From Carex sylvatica (Eukaryota > Streptophyta > Magnoliopsida > Poales > Cyperaceae), in assembly GCA_964058845.1 (NCBI GenBank), contig CAXKVR010000713.1, positions 1 to 16,822 of the forward strand: DNA of 16,822 nt, read 5' to 3'. The notes beneath the pieces were generated by a model. The model was given only the letters and a program-made list of their open reading frames with translations. It made no database searches and had not been told where the DNA came from. Every line of letters begins with the position of its first letter. Position 1 is the stretch's first letter. A program made the position numbers and the translations under genes. This document shows positions 9,601 through 16,822 of the stretch, one piece after another.

Positions 9601-10395
9601 CATCAATGCACTCGTATATATCTTAATAATATTACCATAATTAAGTTTGGTGAAAACAAGAACAATTTCTAGGTAATACAGGATTACATGTAGTTTTCAC
9701 AGTAAAGAGGATCAAACATTGTTATTTTTTTCTAGCATACCACAAGTATAGTGCTAATACAAGTTCTAACATACCTGTGAAAGGTGAATATACTTATCAT
9801 CACCAGGTTCGCATTTAACAGTCTCTCCTGGTTTAACTTCAATGCCTATAATAAAATAGAACAAAAATCAGTGAACTCAAAGTATGCACGCTATTAAACG
9901 AGGGATATTTAAATTAATAACACAGTACTGCAGATCAGGTAAAACATATTTTCAGAATACCATCCACAATCACATGCGCCATGAATACAGATATACAATA
10001 GTCCAAAACTACTGGTTTGCGTACAAACTTGATATTGGAACCCTAGGAATCTAGCTTGTTTATACAAAAATGACAGCTACATTAAAATAAAAACAATATG
10101 AAAAATCCCAAAATACTGGTGTGAATATATATTCGAAATGGGAACATTTCTAAAAGCTAGTTATACACGATGATCGAGAATATCAGCAATAAAATAAGAC
10201 GGCGAGTGCTTCGAACAGCTATCAAACAAGTAAAACCTGAGTAATAACGAAGATTGATAACCACTGAGGAAGAACCTAACTCTCTGACCGGTTAAACCCA
10301 CAATCGAAACTTCTCGAATTATGCCGAATTATAGAAAAATTAAAGATTAATCGAAGGGATTAGAAAGGAACGAACATCTTACCCCAAAACTCCAT
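6671..10395 (-). CDS. HDT: Plant HD2-type histone deacetylase, nine exons
   Basis: HD2 proteins are plant-specific, nucleoplasmin-like chromatin proteins linked to histone deacetylation, rRNA gene silencing and ribosome biogenesis in the nucleolus. Coding exons: 10395-10383, 9845-9775, 9416-9188, 8862-8785, 8128-7911, 7734-7606, 7412-7313, 7214-7076, 6725-6671. Their sum is 1032 nt, 343 residues and a stop, with all junctions in frame and GT-AG. In order: the signature MEFWG (1-5), a nucleoplasmin-like domain to about 100 with His25 and an Asp at 68 near the proposed catalytic pair, acidic patches at 105-116, 174-199 and 211-241, a bipartite basic signal (KKR 250-252, KKAK 266-269), a Lys/Pro/Thr-rich tail, and a C2H2 finger with Cys321, Cys324, His337 and His342. 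Family members are usually about 250-310 residues; the extra length is mainly acidic sequence. Which HDT paralogue this is cannot be told. Confidence 0.93.
6726..7075 (-). other. HD2 intron 8, splitting the zinc finger
   Basis: A 350-bp phase 2 intron lies between AGC AA|GTAATT and TGACAG|GACTTT. Joining restores CKSCSKTFNSENALQ, so the two cysteines come from exon 8 and the two histidines from exon 9. If the intron is retained, the frame meets TAA directly after the CKSCSK codons. Confidence 0.9.
7611..7707 (-). repeat. GAY/GAR-rich acidic tract of HD2 exon 6
   Basis: On the minus strand this is nearly unbroken GAT/GAC/GAA/GAG codons (Asp/Glu with one Ser). It is coding microsatellite-like DNA, prone to length change. 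On the plus strand the same DNA reads as a poly-serine frame, which is only a shadow. Confidence 0.85.
8863..9187 (-). other. HD2 intron 3
   Basis: A 325-bp phase 1 intron between GAT G|GTAGCT and ACTTCAG|ATGATTCC. It separates the nucleoplasmin-like domain from the first acidic patch. Introns 1 (10382-9846), 2 (9774-9417), 4 (8784-8129), 5 (7910-7735), 6 (7605-7413) and 7 (7312-7215) also follow GT-AG. The weakest acceptor is that of intron 4, AATAAAAG|GAAAAC. Confidence 0.88.
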
Positions 10396-10443
10396 TTCTA
10401 ATTAGAGAGACTTTGAGAAGAGACTTGAGCGAAGGCGGCTTTG

Positions 10444-10468
10444 TAGGGTTTATGGTATTTTAGGGTTT
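10444..10468 (-). promoter_or_regulatory. Two telo-boxes (AAACCCTA) at the HD2 start site
   Basis: On the minus strand AAACCCTAA lies at 10468-10460 and TAAACCCTA at 10452-10444. Both fall between the TATA box and the ATG, at or just after the expected start site. In plants such telo-boxes are common around the start sites of ribosomal-protein and other translation genes, which suits a nucleolar protein linked to ribosome biogenesis. Their role here is inferred. Confidence 0.65.
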
Positions 10469-10494
10469 GTGAGAAGTGGGAAGAAGAGACTGCT

Positions 10495-10502
10495 TTTATA
10501 GA
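10495..10502 (-). promoter_or_regulatory. TATA box of HD2
   Basis: The minus strand reads TCTATAAAAGC, a strong plant TATA box, about 100 bp upstream of the ATG. Start of transcription would be near 10465 with a 5' UTR of about 70 nt. That leader has no ATG in a good context before the MEFWG codons, where G sits at both -3 and +4. Confidence 0.8.
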
Positions 10503-10509
10503 TAAAAAC

Positions 10510-10796
10510 CCTCCATTTCTGGTTATTTTGTTGTTATCTGTATGTAATGGGTCTAGTAGTTATGTGTGTGACTCGTTTCGCGAAATTTTACATGCTTAGA
10601 TATTTAGAAAATGTTGATTTCACTTGGGTATTCCTGGTGCATATGAGGCGCAGAGAACGGCGGTCCGATTTCGGACAAGCGATTTCTAACGACCGATGGA
10701 GATCTCCTACGCTTCGAGATTCGTGATTTATGAGCGGCTATTTCGAATCCCTAGTGGGAATTGGCGACGAGCCGACGACTCGATGGAAGCAACTCT
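10510..10796. other. HD2 upstream region with a GC-richer patch
   Basis: This is the far promoter side of HD2. From about 10640 to 10796 the DNA is clearly richer in G and C and in CG dinucleotides than the surroundings. Open frames there are short: a plus-strand frame from the ATG at 10645 stops after fewer than 30 codons. No protein was recognised. Confidence 0.5.
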
Positions 10797-10996
10797 GCTC
10801 CTTTTCTAGAGAAAAGGAGGACCCTACTATTATCCAATCCAAACCGTTAAAAATCGATCAAACGGCTTCAATTATTTTTTCTTTTATATCAATATAATCT
10901 ATTAAAATGAATCAGATGTAATTGAAACCGTTTGATTGATTTTGAACGGTTCGGATTGGAGAATAGGAGGATCCTTTTTTTCTCAAGAAAAGGAGC
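10797..10996. mobile_element. 200-bp foldback MITE
   Basis: The two ends are near-perfect inverted repeats about 78 bp long (10797-10875 and 10918-10996). Both begin GCTCCTTTTCT.GAGAAAA when read inward and share ATCCAATCC.AACCGTT. A spacer of about 40 bp joins the arms. There is no coding capacity. I could not find a convincing target-site duplication, so the transposon superfamily is open. Confidence 0.8.
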
Positions 10997-11626
10997 CGAT
11001 TCCATTCCACGACACCATGGGCCGAAAATAGACGATACTTAATTTTCGGGCGCTTAAATAAATCTAGCAATTTATATTTTAATGGTTAGAAACGTAAATA
11101 CGTAATGTTTATTTTATGGATATTAATATCCCGATGGAAGAGCTGCATATAGATTTTAATATTGGTGTATAAATTCCTAATTTCAGATCTTGAATCATAA
11201 ATATGATTGTTTGACCTAAAATAAATATGTAATTTTGAGCCATTAGCATTGTTTAAAATAGATAATTTAGGACATTCACAAATGTTCTTCGTAACTTGAA
11301 ACACACGTTTCAGTCGGAATAAATTCAATTGAATCTATAAATATAATTCGCACTTCAAATAAATTATTTGGGTTGAAATTAATTATTTTTAGCATGAAAA
11401 TATGACTATATTAGTTCACAAATATGATATTAAGCGAATCAATTCGGTTAGCCAAAAAGTGTCGAGTCTCCCTCTCATATTAAAATTTTAATTATGTATT
11501 TAAAATTTATTTATTTTTATTTATTTTTGCTTTTCCAACCTTCTCATAAAATATTAAATAATTATTTATAATCTAATGGTTATAAATTTATTTTGTAGGG
11601 TGGAAATTTAAGTTCAAATTCTATCT
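10997..11626. other. Intergenic DNA, no gene seen
   Basis: AT-rich spacer between two foldback elements. No gene, RNA gene or strong repeat was recognised on either strand. Confidence 0.6.
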
Positions 11627-12333
11627 ATTCTATATGGGGCAATTTTATGTATATCCCTAAAAAATTTCAATATTACATATTTATCCCTCCAAAATTAATA
11701 ATTACATAGTTATCCTTGAAAATCATACAAACTCACATATTTGTCCAATCTAACTCTGTAACATATCAAATTTCTCTAAAAATAATTAAATAATATTTTT
11801 TAAACTTAAAAAAAAATTCATAATATTAATCAAAAAATATGATGACTATTATGCTCTTCATTTTTTTGTCTCTTTAATCCGTCTAAGTTTTCTTCTCTCT
11901 AAGGCGCCAAACTTCTCGCCTCTCTCTTCAAACGAAAATGGAAAACTAAAGTAGTGAGGGGCAGCAAAAATCTGTGAGAGGGGAGGCGACTACGGAAGGC
12001 AGAGAGAAATCTGTGATTTGACGCATTTGGAGAGAGAGGTGGGAGAGGTTTGACGCCTTATAAATAAGAGAATTCAAACGGACTAGAGAGGCCGAAGGGT
12101 ATAACCGCATAATGGTCAACATATTATTAATTAATATTGTAAAATAAATTTTAAAGTTAAAAAATATTATTTAATTATTTTTGGAGATATTTGATATGTT
12201 ATAGAGTTAGATTAGGCAAATATGTGAGTTTGTACAATTTTCAAGGATAAATATGTAATTATTAATTTTGGAGGGATATATGTGTAATATTAAAACTTTT
12301 GAGGGATATATATGAAATTCCCCCATTCTATAT
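11627..12333. mobile_element. 689-bp foldback element with 9-bp TSD, Mutator-like MITE
   Basis: The element (11636-12324) begins GGGGCAATTTTATGTATATC and, read from the other end, GGGGGAATTTCATATATATC. It is flanked by identical 9-bp repeats ATTCTATAT (11627-11635 and 12325-12333). The arms pair imperfectly almost to the centre near 11980: AGTTATCCTTGAAAATCATA on the left matches the right arm, and inner blocks such as AAGGCGCCAAACTTCTC pair with AAGGCGTCAAACCTCTC. A 9-bp duplication and G-rich ends fit Mutator-like non-autonomous elements. No transposase is encoded. Confidence 0.8.
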
Positions 12334-12678
12334 TGTGTGTTTTGAATTTCAATTCCTCTATCAAAGTTTTTTAGTTTCGCTCCTAAATTCATATCACCCG
12401 TACTTAAAAAGTTAGCAGAGCCTCAACAAAACAATTAGATTTTATTTTAAACGAATTTCTAATAAATCGAAGTTGCACATAAGAGATTGGCACCTTGAAA
12501 TTTCCACGTTATTTTTTGGAACGAAGTAAAAAATTTGACCTTTAATTTTTTGGTCTATTAAATATTCTCTGTGTATATGTATTTTTTTTTTTTTAGTGGA
12601 TCTGCGTATATGTATTGATTTCTTGTGGGTGATGTTAAGAATTTATTAAGCAAACAATATAAATCCAGCCAGTACCCC
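12334..12678. other. Spacer between two foldback elements
   Basis: AT-rich, with a T run at about 12581-12594. No gene or RNA was recognised. Confidence 0.6.
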
Positions 12679-13823
12679 GATCTACCCGAATTTTTTATTA
12701 ATATTAAAAAAAATATAAAATTTCATAAACTATCTAGGTTTTCGTGTTATTTCTAAATCTACTCAGACTGCAATTTCTTTTTAGAATTTTAGACTGAATT
12801 ACTGCAAAAACAATTTGCGGTTTTGAAATTTCAAAACCGCAAAAATAAAGTTGCGGTTTAATTTTTTTTTCATTTTTCAGATTTTTTATTTAAATATAAA
12901 TATTTATAATTTATTTCTTTTTTTGTATTGAAATATTAGAAATATTGAATATATTTCTTTGAAAATAGATGGAATACTATATAATTTAATTTATTAGAAA
13001 GACTGCTACAAATAACCCCGACTAACATTTTTCATGCCGGATTTTTTGCGGTTGTAAGAAAAATTAATATATTTTTTATGAGTTATTGGAAAAAAAATTA
13101 AAAATGCTTGGATTCTGAGTTATTGATGCCGATTTAAAATCACTTCTAAGTAATACATAAAATATTGTGATCCTTCTAGTACAATTAATTTATAAAAAGT
13201 TGTATCTATTTTGAGAATTCTTTTTAATAACAGTCATTAAATAAATTTTTTCTTTATCAAAAATAGATACAACTTTTTATAAATTAAATATACTAGAAGG
13301 ATGACAATATTTTATGTATTTACTTAGAAGTGACTTTTGAACCGGGATCAATAACTAAGAATCCAAGCATTTTTATTTTTTCCTAATAACATATAAATAA
13401 ATATATTAATTTTTCTCACATTCGCAAAAAATTCGGAATGAAAAATGTTGATCCAGATTATTTGTAGCAGTCTTTATAATAAATCATATTATATAGTATT
13501 TCATCTATTTTCAAAGAAATATATTAAATATTTCTAATATTTCAATACAAAAAAGAAATAAAATATAAATATTTCTATTTAAATAAAAAAATCTGAAAAA
13601 AAGAAAAAACAACTGCAAAAAAAATTTGTGTTTTTTTTGTAAATCGCAAAAAAAGTTTAGCAGTTATGAATTCCAAAACTGAAAAAAAAATTGCAATTTT
13701 AGATTGAAATACCGCAAAAAAAAAATTGCGATTCGGATAAATTTAAAAAAAAACAGCAAAACCTAGATTGTTTCTGAAATTTCATATTTTTTTTTAATAT
13801 TAATAAAAATTTCGAGATCTACC
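12679..13823. mobile_element. ~1.13-kb long foldback element with 8-bp TSD
   Basis: Two arms of about 526 and 557 bp (12687-13212 and 13259-13815) are imperfect inverted copies around a loop of about 46 nt. Clear pairs include AAAAGTTGTATCTATTTT with AAAATAGATACAACTTTT, TACTAGAAGGATGACAATAT with its left partner, and the outer TTATTAATATTAAAAAAAA blocks. The perfect direct repeat GATCTACC lies outside both ends (12679-12686 and 13816-13823), a candidate 8-bp target-site duplication that would fit hAT, or Mutator if one flanking base has changed. No transposase remains. A transcript through it would fold into a very long hairpin. Confidence 0.75.
12814..12843. repeat. 30-bp perfect palindrome
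   Basis: The sequence TTTGCGGTTTTGAAA is followed at once by its exact reverse complement. It lies in the left arm of the long foldback element and is followed by another GCGGTTT word. The right arm has only a worn counterpart. Confidence 0.9.
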
Positions 13824-16700
13824 ATTTACCGGACAAAACTAGGAATCCGCATCAGCCCAGTAGCTGAGGTGCAAGTCAAAAATTCATACCGTTATTTTAA
13901 CGTGGCACGAATCTTAATGCAGACCTCCAACAGTCTCAGTAGACTTCAGATTGCGTTTGAGCTGACTGAGATTAATCTGGGTCGTACTTTTTTTCAATTG
14001 TGTGGGACACGGATTTCAAACTAGACGTGGAGATTAACACGGATTTCATAATCTGAATCAGCCTTTAATTAATCGTTAATGAGGGTTCAATGTCTTTTTT
14101 TTTTGTCTCTAATAACTTAAAATTTAAAACTCAAATATTAATATAAAACCGTTATGATCTATGTCTTTTTTTTTACACATATATATATAAGATTACGATA
14201 TTTTTATTTTGTTTTAATTAATATTAGGCAGATGCAAAAATATAATAGTGTACATAATTTATAAACGTTTTATTAACTTATTGGTTCATATAGAAGTAAA
14301 TTAAAAATGTTATAATTTTGTATTACAAAAAAAATATAAATCATATATTCATATGTATCAATTTTATTATGTATGGGTCTTAAAAAAATTATTAATAAAA
14401 AGTTAAAAAAATATAGCACGATAGAGACCCCAAAAAAAACAAAAATTAAATCCTTATCATCATCAACAGATGCATGCAAATTATTAGCAAATACTCACTG
14501 AAGCCTAAACGGTTGTTATGCATTACTAAAATGATGTAATTATTTCAGGCATAATTTTTACATTTGCTGCGTCAATTATTTAATTTTTTTTACATAATTA
14601 GCACTTTAACCATCCACCTCATATTCCAAGTTTCTAACTCATATTCCAACATAACACATGTGGCCATGTTGGGCAGCTAATTTTTGCGTGGAATTTTATT
14701 GGGTTTGGATTGGATGGAATAAAAATCACACAGACCCGTTCGGCACACTTTTTTTTTTCTCAAATGTCTCCGTGAGAAATACCTAAACATTTCCTTTTTC
14801 AGTACAAAATTTTGAGACCTCATTTATTTATTCACATTCTCTCTCCCCCCTTCTCTGACAGCTTTAAAGAAACTTTAATTATCACCACTCTCTTTCTCAG
14901 GGGAGAATGAAATTGATTTCTATATATAAGAGTTATACTTTATATACAATTTTCATAGTGAGACTACTCCAACCGGACGGATCCGGACAAGAATTAAATA
15001 ATTTGGAGTTAAATATTTTGGAGATCACAAAACTAATCTCCATATTAATTAATCAAAGATCAATTAAATATTTCATTCAACCATCCTATCACGCGGCATA
15101 GATGTTTAAATGTTGATATATCTTAGATGTCTATTTTTAAATGTTTATTTGTTAATAATTTCTTATTTTATTTGTACCTATTTTCTTATTTTCTTAATTT
15201 ATTTAATTATAAAAATATCTATATTTTATGAAATAATAATTAATAAGTAATGTTATATTATGCTGTTATTTAATCTATTTATTTAATTACATTATTAATA
15301 ATTATATCAATAAAAATGTACAATATCAAACATTTTAGAATAAATATATAATTTTTCACAACTAATCTTACGGTACAATAGAACACTCATTTTAATACAT
15401 TCCCATAATTAATCTCGTACGTACCTATACCTATGGGTTCCCACTTTCATTCTGTGCAATACCGTGACAAACGAACATGCCCTCGTGTTTCATATTTTGG
15501 GGTGGGGACGGAGATTTTTTAATCAGTAAAAAATATTAAGAAAAAAGAGAGAAATAAAAAGATGGCAAAAGGACGAGCCCTATTATTTTTAATGTATGAA
15601 TAAAAATAGAAAAAATGATTTGGATCAGTAAATTTCTTACTGATTTAAACTTTGACTGATATAAATTTTATTGATCATTTTATGAATCAGAAAAATGAAG
15701 AAAATATTTATATTTCTCTCTCTGTTTTTTTTTTAAAATTGTTTTATATAGATAAAAAAAAATTCTGTGTGGGTGGGGGATTCACAATACAACTGGTGGA
15801 TAATCTATATTCTATGATGTAGATTCTACGGTAAAGGGAGATATTATTTTCTTAGATGTTTTTGTTGTCAAAAGAAATATTGTTAGCCGAAAGAGAAGAG
15901 GAAGCATGCGAGGCTCTGTCAAAGGTGTTATCCATAACAATTTCATCAAAAAGGAAAATGAGGGGAAAGAAGTGGAAGTGAGTTGCATGTTTCATAATTA
16001 TAAATTTTTAGGTGAAGTGAGAGAAAATTCTATTTAGAATAATATTATTACTCCTAAATCCTAATTATTCGAGTATATCCTTAATTATTCGATACAATTG
16101 TTCCTCAATTATTAAATTTTTTGTGTTCGTGCTAAAGTTAATTCACGAGATCGGTACTAAGACCGAGCTTGAAATATGAGAATTTTTTTTCTTGAGAAAT
16201 GTTCTGATACCCTAAGCCATCATACTCCATTCAGTCCCTAAACTAGTTCAATCGAAATTTTTCTAATTTTTGATAACAAATAACTGCCGATAATTTTCAG
16301 TTTTGATTGCTGAATAACGGTTTAACTAGTTTTCAATTATAGTTAAAAGTGTCAAAAGTGTCAGCTGTAACAAATTAAAAAAATTAACTTATTTGAGGTT
16401 CAAATGTTTCAAAGTAGTAAATTAAACGGTAGAAATCATAGGTTTAAATGCTTAAGAATTGAAAGCGTTAATGGGTTTTACTTAAAAAAAATGACAACTT
16501 AAAATAACTTAAAAATATTTTTTCATGGATCTCATTTAAAAGATAAAATTGAGTATAAAATATTTGTATTTTTAGATTTACAAAATTTATCGCAGATTAT
16601 TGGAAAATATATGAGAATGATCAGAGGAAAAAAAAAAGAGTGAAATCTTTTTTTTTTTTGACTTGAAAATAAAAGTAGTTGAAAGTTAAAAATTATCTAA
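13824..16700. other. Long AT-rich intergenic region, no gene supported
   Basis: Nearly 3 kb with many stops in all frames and no recognisable protein, tRNA or rRNA. Short open frames at 14273-14479 (minus) and 14907-15101 (plus) are low-complexity and resemble nothing known. The stretch 16060-16330 (TCCTAATTATTCGAGTATATC, AGTCCCTAAACTAG and similar words) has the flavour of worn plant transposon sequence, but I could not define an element. Confidence 0.6.
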
Positions 16701-16702
16701 AT

Positions 16703-16792
16703 TTAAAATTTAAATACTTGCAAATAGAATTTTAAACACTTGCGAGTAACATTGTAAACACTTATAAATAAAACTTTAATTGCTTAAATATA
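16703..16792. repeat. Degenerate ~22-bp tandem repeat
   Basis: About four units of 22-23 bp share a TTTAAACACTTGC.A.TA pattern: TTTAAATACTTGCAAATAG, TTTTAAACACTTGCGAGTAA, TTGTAAACACTTATAAATAA and TTTAATTGCTTAAATATAA. It runs close to the window edge and may continue beyond it. Confidence 0.55.
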
Positions 16793-16822
16793 AATGCTAA
16801 AAATAGAAATTAGACATTAAGT

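Noticed and set aside
14907..15101. Plus-strand 64-codon frame
   Set aside because: AT-rich, low-complexity residues with no homologue recognised and no splice or promoter context.
1..16822. A new multi-gene system or gene cluster
   Set aside because: Only two genes can be supported, both of known plant families with unrelated roles. No further coding regions were found.

Overview
This looks like a stretch of a flowering-plant (probably dicot) nuclear genome. The DNA is AT-rich, and two genes are split by GT-AG introns. One of them, an HD2-type histone deacetylase, belongs to a plant-specific family. The long non-coding stretches carry short inverted-repeat transposons, a probable solo LTR and tandem repeats. 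I see nothing bacterial or viral, and the species cannot be named from the sequence.

Layout. (1) 1-1890: AT-rich flank with no firm gene; its right part should hold the 3' UTR of the next gene. (2) 4426-1891, minus strand: a complete three-exon PDX1 gene, the synthase subunit of pyridoxal 5'-phosphate (vitamin B6) synthase, 325 aa, with both catalytic lysines. A TATA-like box lies at 4546-4555 and a degenerate inverted repeat lies just upstream. (3) 4800-6670: intergenic DNA with a probable 165-bp solo LTR (5519-5683, flanked by ATTGA on both sides) and a run of direct repeats (5765-6240). (4) 10395-6671, minus strand: a nine-exon HD2 histone deacetylase gene, 343 aa. It starts with a 13-nt coding exon for the MEFWG signature and ends with a C2H2 zinc finger split across the last two exons. 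Its promoter has a TATA box and two telo-boxes. (5) 10797-13823: three foldback elements in a row, of 200, 689 and about 1129 bp; the last two have candidate target-site duplications of 9 and 8 bp. (6) 13824-16822: AT-rich DNA with no gene I can support.

The two genes share a strand but are not functionally linked as far as the sequence shows. PDX1 acts in the cytosol with the glutaminase PDX2. HD2 proteins act in the nucleus and nucleolus on chromatin and rRNA genes. I found no clear new multi-gene system. The best leads are the foldback cluster, the proto-splice character of both PDX1 introns, and splice options in HD2 that would remove the acidic tract or the zinc finger. Exon coordinates were worked out by hand from splice consensus, reading frame and family similarity, and have not been checked against transcripts.
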